DNA of 5,746 nucleotides from Sulfurimonas sp. (GTDB lineage: Bacteria; Campylobacterota; Campylobacteria; Campylobacterales; Sulfurimonadaceae): NCBI GenBank assembly GCA_027858865.1, contig JAQIBW010000152.1:1-5746 (forward strand), in the 5' to 3' direction. Below the pieces are notes generated by a model. The model made no database searches and was not told the origin of the DNA. It saw nothing but the letters and a program-made list of their open reading frames with translations. A program made the position numbers and the translations under genes. This document shows, piece by piece, positions 1 to 5,746 of the stretch. Positions within the stretch are counted from its first letter, which is position 1. Each line of letters starts with the position of its first letter.

Positions 1-193
1 TAAAAATCTAAAAGGTGAGATAGAGCTTGAAGTAATTATTAAAAAAGGTAACGAGACTATTACTCAAAACTTTAAACCATCAGCATCTAAGTGGATAGGC
101 CCATCGTATCGTTCAAAAGATTTAGAACCATTTTTTAATGAGCTTTTTTCAGATAGTATCAGTAATATTGTTTCTAGATTAACAGGATATTAA
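1..193 (+). CDS. C-terminal fragment of an unidentified protein
   Basis: An open frame enters from the left edge (first full codon at position 2) and ends at TAA 191-193, leaving 63 residues. The fragment starts with charged, beta-type sequence (KGEIELEVIIKKGNETI), passes through a polar stretch with KWIGPSYRSKD, and ends in a probable amphipathic helix (FFNELFSDSISNIVSRL) followed by TGY. It contains no membrane segment and no catalytic motif that I recognise. A beta-rich domain closed by a C-terminal helix would suit a small periplasmic lipoprotein of the YajG or transport-auxiliary kind, but that is only a guess, because the signal peptide and lipobox would lie outside the window. That the frame is coding is supported by its uninterrupted reading, natural codon use and a stop just before the next gene's leader. 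The stress-protein gene starts 56 bases downstream on the same strand. Confidence 0.7.
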   Translation, partial: KNLKGEIELEVIIKKGNETITQNFKPSASKWIGPSYRSKDLEPFFNELFSDSISNIVSRLTGY

Positions 194-211
194 AGTTATT
201 AGTTCTATATG

Positions 212-220
212 TGATACAAT
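212..220 (+). promoter_or_regulatory. Possible extended -10 promoter of the stress-protein gene
   Basis: TGA followed by TACAAT (215-220) matches the extended -10 pattern TGnTATAAT with one mismatch and lies 29 bases before the ATG at 250. No good -35 hexamer is visible, which is common for housekeeping promoters in epsilonproteobacteria. The flanking DNA is AT-rich, so a chance match is possible. Confidence 0.35.
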
Positions 221-249
221 TAATTTTAAAATAAAATGGAGTAAGTGAT

Positions 250-1113
250 ATGAATAGTTTTAACAATATTGTAGTAGGCTTGGATATTTCAAATAATGCA
301 CAAGGGGTTTTAAATAGAACTTTTTTAGTAGCAAAAAGAAATAACTCAGAAGTTATTATTGCGCATGCTGTAGATATTGGTTTATTTGGTAATTTAATCT
401 CAGATTCAAAAATTGAAAAGTTGAAAATTAGCGCTCTCAAAAGCATAGAAAAAGAGCTTGAAACAGTAAATACACAAGATATAAAATACTCTATATTAGT
501 TGAAAAAGCTAATCCGACAGATTTTATAATGCAAACTGCAAAAGATAGAGATGCTAGTCTTATTGTTATAGGAGCAAATGAAAAAAAAGATTTTTCAACT
601 ACAATCTTAGGCTCAACTGCACACAAAGTAGCACAAAAGAGTAGTCTTCCGCTTCTAATAGTAAAAAATGATTCTAGAAAAGCTTACAAAAACATAGTAG
701 CTTTTACAGACCTTTCAGAAACTTCACAAAAGAGTATCACCTTTTCTAAAGAATTTTTTCACCAAGAAAATATCAAGTGTGTATATGCGTATAAAAAGAT
801 GAGTGAAATTGCTTTAAGTTATTATGATGAGTCTCAAAAGAGAGATGAAATTGAGCTAGAAATTCAAACGAATGAAAAAGCAAGATTTGATGAATTTGTT
901 AAACAAAACAACATTAGTAATGCAGAACTTATCCAAGACAGAGTAGGGGTTACAAATGCACTAACAAACTTTGTAAATAAAAATAATAATGACTTAGTAG
1001 CACTAGGTTCAAAAGGTGTAAATAGTGCCGGTTCTTTTCTTTTTGGCTCAACTGCATCAAACTTGATGCAAAGCCTAAAAAGTGACGTTTTGGTATATAT
1101 ACCTAAAAAATAA
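250..1113 (+). CDS. Tandem-domain universal stress protein (UspA family)
   Basis: This 287-residue protein contains two consecutive Usp domains, roughly residues 1-140 and 145-287. Each opens with the typical first strand ending in an aspartate (NNIVVGLD, D12; KNIVAFTD, D154), and each closes with the family's nucleotide-binding loop and final strand. Domain 2 has the full G-2x-G-9x-G-S pattern (G253, G256, G266, S267), followed by a terminal strand DVLVYIP. Domain 1 keeps G108, G121 and S122, but has E111 where the middle glycine should be. ATP binding is therefore most likely in domain 2, with domain 1 weakened or altered. Usp proteins are cytosolic and linked to stress survival and redox or energy signalling; the specific role here is unknown. 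No signal peptide or membrane segment is seen. GGAG at 238-241, eight bases before the ATG, supports this start. The gene looks monocistronic and converges on valS. Confidence 0.93.
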   Translation: MNSFNNIVVGLDISNNAQGVLNRTFLVAKRNNSEVIIAHAVDIGLFGNLISDSKIEKLKISALKSIEKELETVNTQDIKYSILVEKANPTDFIMQTAKDRDASLIVIGANEKKDFSTTILGSTAHKVAQKSSLPLLIVKNDSRKAYKNIVAFTDLSETSQKSITFSKEFFHQENIKCVYAYKKMSEIALSYYDESQKRDEIELEIQTNEKARFDEFVKQNNISNAELIQDRVGVTNALTNFVNKNNNDLVALGSKGVNSAGSFLFGSTASNLMQSLKSDVLVYIPKK

Positions 1114-1134
1114 CTCTCTTAATTTTTAAGAGAG
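1114..1134. terminator. Shared hairpin terminator between the stress-protein gene and valS
   Basis: CTCTCTTAA (1114-1122) pairs perfectly with TTAAGAGAG (1126-1134) around a three-T loop, giving a 9-bp stem. On the minus strand the stem is followed by TTATTTTTT, a good U-rich tail, so it is a convincing intrinsic terminator for valS. On the plus strand the following bases (GTTAGTTGTTCTTTT) are only moderately T-rich, so termination of the stress-protein transcript is plausible but weaker. The hairpin begins directly after the TAA at 1111-1113 and contains the valS stop codon (1119-1121) and its last codons. Confidence 0.75.
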
Positions 1135-3743
1135 GTTAGTTGTTCTTTTACTTTAGTCTGTTTTGAGCTTGCATCGCTTAATGCTTCACGATTTTTGACT
1201 AGAACATCCTCAGGTGCATTTGCAACAAATCTTTCATTGTTAAGCATACCATTTAGTTTATCTACTTCTTTTTGTAACTTTTCATCTTGTTTAGTTAGTT
1301 TAGAAATGATTGAACTAAGGTCAATGCTATCAGTAGGAATGAAAGTTTCACATTTCTCTGCGATGTCACTTACTGCATTTTCTACTTTTATCTCAGTAAA
1401 TTCAACTTGAGTTACTTTAGCAAGTCTAGCGCTGACAGGAAGCATCATCTCTTTATCTTTATCTGAGATTCCGTCTATTTTAACAAATGCTTTTTCTATT
1501 TTTTGATTTGCAAGGTCAACAAGAACTTTTGCACGTCTGATAGATACAATAGCATCCATAATAATTTCAAATTTCTTTTCTTCTTTTCTCTGCTTAGTCT
1601 TACTTGGGTACGAAGAAATCATGATAGAGTCAGAAGTCTCTAACGAAGTTCCTGAGAGTTCATGGTAAAGATATTCTGTAATGAATGGCATGAATGGGTG
1701 GAGAAGTTTCATAGCCTCTTTAAAGATTGCTCCAAGCTCTACTATAGAACCTTTATCTGCTTTACTCAGCTCAATACCCCAATCACAAAACTCATTCCAA
1801 AGAAATCTGTACATTACTGTTGCAGCATCGTTAAACTTGTATTCATCAAGAGCCGCACGAACCTCTTTTGTAGCAAGGTTTAGACGTGACACCATGTATC
1901 TACCAAGATCTGTTTCAATACAAAAACCTTTCATATCAGGAAAAGTATCTACATTCATTTGTAGGTACTTAGATGCATTGTAAAGTTTGTTAGTAAAGTT
2001 ACGGTTTAGCTCTAACTTCTCTTGACTCATTCTAATATCACGACCTTGAGCGGCACTGATGGCAAGAGTAAAACGTAAGATGTCAGCAGAGTACTTGTTA
2101 ATCATGTCTAGAGGATCGATTACGTTTCCTTTTGACTTACTCATCTTGTCACCTTTTTCATCACGAACAAGCGCGTGAAGATAGATGTGGTTAAATGGAA
2201 GTTGGCCGTTAAATTTTTCACCCATCATCATCATTCTAGCTACCCAAAAGAAAAGGATATCAAAGCCAGTGATAAGAAGTGTATTTGGATAAAAATCTTT
2301 CATGTCATCTGATTGGAAAAGTTTGTCCATCTCTACGTCGCCATTTCCCCAGCCTAAAGTAGAAAAAGGCCATAATGCAGAAGAAAACCAAGTATCAAGA
2401 ACGTCAGGGTCTTGAGTTATATTTTTAGATGCACACTTCGGACAAGCTGATGGCGCTTCATCTTTAGATGCAAACTCATGGTCGCAATCATCACAGTAAA
2501 ATACTGGAATTTGGTGTCCCCACCAAAGTTGACGAGAAATACACCAATCTCTTAATTCGCCCATCCAAGAGTTGTAAGAGTTTATCCAGTGTGGAGGAAA
2601 AAATTGAGCTTCTCCATTGTTTGTTTTTTCTATTGATTTATTAGCTACTTCTTTTCTTACAAACCATTGTCTAGATATATAAGGTTCTACTATATTTTTA
2701 CATCTGTAACAGTGTCCTACTGGGTGTTTATGGTCTTCAATCTTAACCATAAAGCCTTCTTCATCAAGTCTTTTAACAATGATGTCACGAGCTTCTAGTC
2801 TTTCAAGACCTTTAAACTCCTCAGCGTAGTCGTTTAAGATACCTTTTTCATCGAAAACTGTAATGAACTCTAAATCATGTCTCTTTCCAATTTCGTAGTC
2901 ATTTTGGTCGTGTGCAGGAGTAACCTTAACAACACCAGTTCCAAAGTCCATATCAACATGTGTATCAGCGATGATTGCTACTTCTCTTTGAAGTAGTGGA
3001 AGACGTATTTTTTTACCTATCAGGTCTTTGTAGCGTTCATCATCAGGGTGAACCATAACCGCTGTATCTCCAAAATATGTCTCAGGTCTAGTTGTTGCAA
3101 CTTCAACAAAACCGCTTCCATCTGCAAAAGGGTACTTGATGTGGTAAAACTTACCGTTATGGTCTTCGTGCTCAACTTCGATGTCACTAAGTGCACCATC
3201 GTGTGTACACCAGTTAACCATGTAGTTTCCACGAATAATAAGACCTTCGTTATAAAGATGAACAAAAGCTTCTTTTACAGACTTCTGAAGTCCTGCATCC
3301 ATAGTAAAACGTTCACGTTCCCATGCTGGAGTTACACCCATTTTACGTAGTTGGTCTGTCATGATTCCTGCAGATTCTTCTTTCCAAGCCCATGCACGTT
3401 CTAAGAACTTCTCACGACCTAACTCTTCTTTAGTTGTTCCCTCAGCTAAAAGTTGTTTTTCAACAACATTTTGAGTAGCTATTCCCGCGTGGTCAGTTCC
3501 TGGTTGCCAAAGAGTTTTGTAGCCGTCCATTCTTTTGTATCTAGTGATAATATCTTGAAGTGTAAATGTAAGTGCGTGACCAATGTGCAGACGACCTGTA
3601 ACATTTGGTGGTGGCATCATAATCGAGAAGTTTTTTCCTTCTTCTTGGATGGCTTTGTTCCCATCTACTTCGAAGTACTTTCTTTCTTCACATATTTTAT
3701 AAAATTCGTTTTCTATTTTACTTGGTTCATAGCCGTTTGACAT
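1119..3743 (-). CDS. valS: Valyl-tRNA synthetase
   Basis: This cytosolic class I aminoacyl-tRNA synthetase joins valine to tRNA-Val using ATP. It has 874 residues, complete and of the length usual for epsilonproteobacteria but shorter than the roughly 950 of E. coli. The catalytic Rossmann fold carries the HIGH motif (H53-H56, after PPPNVTGRL) and the KMSKS loop (K533-S537). The inserted editing domain, about residues 190-345, which hydrolyses mischarged Thr-tRNA-Val, shows TTRPET (217-222) and GTGVVKVTPAHDQNDY (268-283), including D279. Cysteines C345/C348 and C417/C420/C434/C437 look like zinc-ribbon ligands. Conserved core blocks include WWGHQIP (407-413), DVLDTWFSSALWP (447-459) and the GFDILFFWVARM stretch (493-504). 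The helical anticodon-binding domain follows (about 613-760, with WNEFCDWGIELSK and LLHPFMPFITE), then a lysine/glutamate-rich coiled-coil arm (about 810-874) that contacts tRNA. The ATG at 3743 has AAGG eight bases upstream. No T-box leader is seen. Confidence 0.98.
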   Translation of the reverse strand: MSNGYEPSKIENEFYKICEERKYFEVDGNKAIQEEGKNFSIMMPPPNVTGRLHIGHALTFTLQDIITRYKRMDGYKTLWQPGTDHAGIATQNVVEKQLLAEGTTKEELGREKFLERAWAWKEESAGIMTDQLRKMGVTPAWERERFTMDAGLQKSVKEAFVHLYNEGLIIRGNYMVNWCTHDGALSDIEVEHEDHNGKFYHIKYPFADGSGFVEVATTRPETYFGDTAVMVHPDDERYKDLIGKKIRLPLLQREVAIIADTHVDMDFGTGVVKVTPAHDQNDYEIGKRHDLEFITVFDEKGILNDYAEEFKGLERLEARDIIVKRLDEEGFMVKIEDHKHPVGHCYRCKNIVEPYISRQWFVRKEVANKSIEKTNNGEAQFFPPHWINSYNSWMGELRDWCISRQLWWGHQIPVFYCDDCDHEFASKDEAPSACPKCASKNITQDPDVLDTWFSSALWPFSTLGWGNGDVEMDKLFQSDDMKDFYPNTLLITGFDILFFWVARMMMMGEKFNGQLPFNHIYLHALVRDEKGDKMSKSKGNVIDPLDMINKYSADILRFTLAISAAQGRDIRMSQEKLELNRNFTNKLYNASKYLQMNVDTFPDMKGFCIETDLGRYMVSRLNLATKEVRAALDEYKFNDAATVMYRFLWNEFCDWGIELSKADKGSIVELGAIFKEAMKLLHPFMPFITEYLYHELSGTSLETSDSIMISSYPSKTKQRKEEKKFEIIMDAIVSIRRAKVLVDLANQKIEKAFVKIDGISDKDKEMMLPVSARLAKVTQVEFTEIKVENAVSDIAEKCETFIPTDSIDLSSIISKLTKQDEKLQKEVDKLNGMLNNERFVANAPEDVLVKNREALSDASSKQTKVKEQLTSLKN

Positions 3744-3751
3744 ATATATCG

Positions 3752-3755
3752 CCTT
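3752..3755 (-). promoter_or_regulatory. Ribosome binding site of valS
   Basis: AAGG on the minus strand (3755 to 3752), with eight bases before the ATG at 3743-3741, is the Shine-Dalgarno sequence that fixes the valS start. Confidence 0.7.
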
Positions 3756-3779
3756 GTTTAGAGTGCTTAAAATTTTGCG

Positions 3780-3785
3780 ATTATA
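3780..3785 (-). promoter_or_regulatory. Likely -10 element of a valS promoter
   Basis: A perfect TATAAT lies on the minus strand in the 65-base gap between the upstream small gene and valS, 36 bases before the valS ATG. This would give a leader of about 30 bases. No TTGACA-like -35 is found at the usual distance, and there is no TGn extension. Its position suggests that valS can be transcribed independently of the two genes before it. Confidence 0.5.
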
Positions 3786-3808
3786 TCTTAAAAGAAGTGA
3801 GGCTTTGC

Positions 3809-4240
3809 TTAGAAAAAGGTTTCTTCTTTCTCAATCTCAAATAGATATGAATTTATAAAGTTGAAGTAGTTGTGTATAGTCGGGTCAAGTCTTTCAAAGT
3901 GGAAAAAGCTGTCTATATTTTTTAGTAGTGTTTTTTCAACATGTTTTACAAAAGTATAGCTGTCTATCTCATCAGTAAAAGGTAAAAAAACGAAGTTAAA
4001 ATATGAATCGCCTATTTTTATGGAAGTAAGTATGTCTGTTAGTCTCATAGTATCTGTTATCTTCTGGGAGATATCTTCTTGCGTGTAGAATAGAACTAGA
4101 GAAACAGGGACTTTGTAACGTCTTAGATTATATGTGAGATATTCTATGGATGGTTGAAGTTTTTCAACCAGTGTTTGTGCTACTTCGATATGTGACATAC
4201 CTGTTTTTAAAAACAGTTTTATATTTTCACTTTTAGACAT
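3809..4240 (-). CDS. Small cytosolic protein of unknown function, possibly a degenerate GGDEF-like domain
   Basis: I do not recognise a named family. The protein has 143 residues from ATG 4240. A TTG one codon earlier (4243) is open, but lies only two bases from the Shine-Dalgarno sequence, so ATG is preferred. It is soluble, with no signal peptide or membrane helix. Residues 17-42 look helical. Then come a strand (VPVSLVLFYT, 44-53), a helix ending in RLTD (66-69), a beta-hairpin with GDSYF (77-81), and a strand ending LPFTD (86-90). After these come a helix (about 94-107) and an aromatic-rich tail ending in FF. The order strand, helix, R-x-x-D, G-D turn, L-P-x-T-D, helix resembles the core of a GGDEF domain with its substrate-binding segment (KxxND, GHxxGD) deleted and its catalytic residues lost. 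The fold is inferred by eye only. The gene lies 25 bases after a diguanylate cyclase gene, probably in one transcript. Confidence 0.8.
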   Translation of the reverse strand: MSKSENIKLFLKTGMSHIEVAQTLVEKLQPSIEYLTYNLRRYKVPVSLVLFYTQEDISQKITDTMRLTDILTSIKIGDSYFNFVFLPFTDEIDSYTFVKHVEKTLLKNIDSFFHFERLDPTIHNYFNFINSYLFEIEKEETFF

Positions 4241-4244
4241 CAAG

Positions 4245-4265
4245 ACTCCCTTTTTTTAAAAGAGT
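4245..4265 (-). promoter_or_regulatory. Hairpin covering the Shine-Dalgarno sequence of the small gene
   Basis: On the minus strand, ACTCTTTT (4265-4258) can pair with AAGGGAGT (4252-4245) around a five-A loop. This gives an 8-bp stem with two G-U pairs. The 3' arm contains GGGAG (4250-4246), the ribosome binding site five bases before the ATG at 4240. The 5' arm starts immediately after the TAA of the upstream cyclase gene (4268-4266). A ribosome terminating there would hold the hairpin open, so this arrangement could couple translation of the two genes. There is no U-tail, so it is not a terminator. Confidence 0.4.
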
Positions 4266-5087
4266 TTAGATTCCTGTAACTCTTTTTTTAATCTCTATTT
4301 TATCTTCATACATATGTTTATCGGCACTTTCTATAACGTCTAATAATATTTGACCAGCTTTATATTCTTTAACTCCAAATGAGAAGCTAACATGAAAAGA
4401 GTCATTTTGCGCTTTTAACTTCTTAGACATTATCTCTTCTCTAATAGTATTCAAAGTTATTATAGCTTTTGCTGAAGAAATTTTTTTAGAAAACATTATT
4501 ATAAACTCATCCCCACCATACCTAACTACACTATACTTTGTTTTTCGAAGCTGATTCGCTATAAATATAAGAACCTTGTCCCCGATAACATGTCCAAAAG
4601 TGTCATTTACCAGTTTGAAATAGTTTAAGTCAATAATAGCAAGAGTACCAGGTTCTTTTAGAGTGTCTGAGTTGTCTCTTAAAAAATGATCACGTAACCA
4701 TTTTCTATTTTGAACATTTGTAAGTTCATCTTTATAAACTGATTCTTTTAATTTTTCTACTTCACGGCGAAGCTCTTCAGTCTCTTTAAGAATATTGTTA
4801 AGTATCTTTTCATCTTTTTCTTTAATAGCATTTATAGCTTTAGATGTATTCGTGCTAAGTTGCATTGCACTTTTTGAAGCTTGAGTCTGTAAATCTGTTA
4901 GGTCTGAACACTCCATGATCATAAGATTTTTTGCTAGTTCTTTCTCATCTTCTATATCTACCTTGTGGTTATTAGCGTATTTTGAAAAGATAGATGCATA
5001 CATACTGGGTGTAACTACAGAGAGTTGATCGATTGAGTTTTTTGTTTCGTTAGATATTATTTTTAGAATATGATTAGTAGAGTTCAT
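4266..5087 (-). CDS. GGDEF-domain diguanylate cyclase, cytosolic
   Basis: This 273-residue protein is predicted to make cyclic di-GMP from two GTP. Its C-terminal GGDEF domain, about residues 117-268, begins with the usual D-x-L-T-x-x-x-N-R start (D120-R128). It carries the metal-binding D153 (AIIDLNYFK), K158-N161-D162, G165-H166 with G169-D170, and an intact RYGGDEF (189-195), then VSFSFGV (233-239) and ADKHMYEDK (255-263). All residues expected for catalysis are present. The inhibitory I-site RxxD is missing: the stretch before the signature reads RKTKYSVV. The N-terminal part (1-95) is helical and unassigned, with TPSMYASIF at 26-34, and a charged coiled-coil segment (about 86-118) leads into the cyclase, as in linkers that control dimerisation. 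There are no membrane segments, so any signal sensed is intracellular. The ATG at 5087 has AAGG nine bases upstream. It is probably the first gene of a unit with the next small gene. Confidence 0.93.
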   Translation of the reverse strand: MNSTNHILKIISNETKNSIDQLSVVTPSMYASIFSKYANNHKVDIEDEKELAKNLMIMECSDLTDLQTQASKSAMQLSTNTSKAINAIKEKDEKILNNILKETEELRREVEKLKESVYKDELTNVQNRKWLRDHFLRDNSDTLKEPGTLAIIDLNYFKLVNDTFGHVIGDKVLIFIANQLRKTKYSVVRYGGDEFIIMFSKKISSAKAIITLNTIREEIMSKKLKAQNDSFHVSFSFGVKEYKAGQILLDVIESADKHMYEDKIEIKKRVTGI

Positions 5088-5121
5088 GTTTTGTCACCTT
5101 AGTTCTATTACTTGGTGCATA

Positions 5122-5130
5122 ATTATAACA
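5122..5130 (-). promoter_or_regulatory. Extended -10 promoter of the diguanylate cyclase gene
   Basis: On the minus strand TGT then TATAAT (5127-5122) matches the extended -10 consensus exactly and lies 34 bases before the ATG at 5087. The predicted leader is about 28 bases. The region where a -35 box would lie (about 5145-5150) has no TTGACA but is occupied by one arm of the inverted repeat at 5132-5187. Confidence 0.55.
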
Positions 5131-5131
5131 T

Positions 5132-5187
5132 ATTAAAATAATTATGTATTTAAACGGCTGACATTTTGAATACATAATTATTCTAAT
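5132..5187. repeat. Long AT-rich inverted repeat upstream of the cyclase gene
   Basis: AATAATTATGTATT (5137-5150) is repeated in perfect inverted form as AATACATAATTATT (5169-5182). Outward, the symmetry continues to 5132 and 5187 with one mismatch (5136/5183). Inward, it adds three A-T pairs after a T/G position, leaving a loop at about 5155-5164. The arm centres are 32 bases apart, about three turns of the helix. The right arm covers the last codons and stop of the WD40 gene (5178-5180); the left arm lies just upstream of the cyclase -10 element. It could be an operator with two half-sites on one DNA face, or a weak terminator for the WD40 transcript. The stem is almost all A-T and the run after it (TTAATATGTT) is a poor U-tail, so termination is the less convincing reading. 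Confidence 0.7.
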
Positions 5188-5746
5188 TTCCAAAACATCA
5201 ATTTATTTGCTTCATCTGCTGTTATTAACTCATTATTGGTATGAAAATCAATTTTTATAATAGTCTGTTTATGACCATAAAGTAGATACTCTTCTTCTAG
5301 TGTTTTTGTGTCAATAACAGAAATTTCTCCACTTTCATTTTTAACAAATGCGGCCTTTGTAGCATCAGGACTTAAGGCAACACTATATATGAAAAAATCG
5401 GCTTTTGTCATCTTGTACGTTTGTGGCGTTTTGTAAAGGATTACACGTTTGTCTTTTCCTCCACTTAAAAGTAAACCATTTTTGTAGTCAATGGAAAATA
5501 TATCCCTTTTGTTAGCTTTATTGTAGACACTTATAATTTTGCCATCTTTGATTTGTATTTTACTTATTTGTGGTGTTTCATCAGCTGTGAAAAGATATTT
5601 TTTATCTTCACTTAACTCAAAATCTGAAAAACTGGCTAAATTGAGTTGCTTTTTATAGATGATCTTTTTTTTCTTCATATCAAAAAGTATAATTGCATTA
5701 TCCATAGTAGCCATTATCACAGTGTTTGCATCTATAAACTTTATTT
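5178..5746 (-). CDS. WD40-repeat beta-propeller protein, N-terminus beyond the window
   Basis: The frame is open from the right edge (first full codon 5744-5742) to TAA 5180-5178, giving 188 residues. A GTG at 5720 is not a convincing start, because a propeller strand (KFIDANTVIMATMDN) reads straight through it; the gene is cut by the window edge. About five blades are visible (residues of the fragment): TVIMATMDNAIILFD (8-22), one at about 36-64, RDIF to LYKT (80-106), FFIY to IDTKT (117-148), and a terminal blade with a GH start and FW end (157-188). Each has the typical D/N-turn and hydrophobic fourth strand, though true W-D dipeptides are lost. No enzyme motif is seen; the role is probably protein binding. 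Epsilonproteobacterial nitrate-reductase (nap) clusters often include a WD40 protein, NapL, and this could be one, but no nap gene lies in the window. Confidence 0.85.
   Translation of the reverse strand, partial: IKFIDANTVIMATMDNAIILFDMKKKKIIYKKQLNLASFSDFELSEDKKYLFTADETPQISKIQIKDGKIISVYNKANKRDIFSIDYKNGLLLSGGKDKRVILYKTPQTYKMTKADFFIYSVALSPDATKAAFVKNESGEISVIDTKTLEEEYLLYGHKQTIIKIDFHTNNELITADEANKLMFWKLE

Noticed and set aside
581..588. Run of eight A inside the stress-protein gene as a possible slippage or phase-variation site
   Set aside because: It encodes ordinary Glu-Lys-Lys codons in an AT-rich gene, the frame is intact, and such runs are expected at this composition.
174..626. 150-residue minus-strand open frame opposite the stress-protein gene
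   Set aside because: It lies antisense to a well-supported Usp domain, its composition is an artefact of AT-rich antisense reading, and no family motif is visible.
1662..1983. Two plus-strand open frames opposite the anticodon-binding domain of valS
   Set aside because: They are antisense shadows of valS with cysteine/serine-rich composition and no motifs.
3020..3350. Open frames on both strands inside valS (about 81 and 100 residues)
   Set aside because: They overlap the conserved editing domain of valS in other frames and show no independent coding signs.
3744..3808. T-box or other riboswitch leader for valS
   Set aside because: The whole gap is 65 bases, and the predicted leader of about 30 bases is too short for a T-box.
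4241..4243. TTG as start codon of the small protein
   Set aside because: It would lie only two bases from the Shine-Dalgarno sequence, whereas the adjacent ATG at 4240 has a workable five-base spacing.
5720..5722. GTG as start codon of the WD40 gene
   Set aside because: The frame stays open to the window edge and the residues before GTG form part of a propeller strand, so the true start is further right.

Overview
The window looks like chromosomal DNA from an epsilonproteobacterium (Campylobacterota), most like the Sulfurimonas group. The evidence is an AT-rich composition, tightly packed genes, a compact 874-residue valyl-tRNA synthetase of the size usual for that group, a tandem-domain universal stress protein, and a cytosolic GGDEF protein followed by a small phenylalanine-rich protein. 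The taxon is inferred from protein style and composition; no marker RNA is present.

Left part, plus strand. The window opens with the last 63 codons of an unidentified gene (to 193). A complete tandem universal stress protein gene follows (250-1113), with its own possible extended -10 promoter. It converges on valS with only four bases between the two stop codons plus one (1114-1118). A 9-bp, 3-nt-loop hairpin (1114-1134) fills this junction and contains the valS stop codon. It looks like a terminator, better suited to the minus-strand transcript.

Right part, minus strand, read right to left. A WD40-repeat beta-propeller gene enters from beyond the right edge and ends at 5178. Next is an intergenic region with a long AT-rich inverted repeat and a consensus extended -10 promoter. 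A diguanylate cyclase follows (5087-4266), with intact GGDEF catalytic residues but no RxxD inhibitory site. A small protein follows 25 bases later (4240-3809) and may be a shrunken, catalytically dead relative of the GGDEF fold. Last is valS (3743-1119), which has a perfect TATAAT of its own in the 65-base gap before it.

The cyclase and the small protein probably form a two-gene unit. The Shine-Dalgarno sequence of the second gene can be folded into a hairpin that starts right after the cyclase stop codon, which suggests translational coupling. Promoter placement suggests valS can be transcribed separately, although read-through from the pair is possible. Nothing here is a clear-cut new defence or mobile system: there are no CRISPR repeats, transposases, integrases, tRNA or rRNA genes. 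The items most worth a second look are the inverted repeat over the cyclase promoter, the degenerate partner protein and the coupling hairpin. There is no gene-free stretch longer than about 90 bases.
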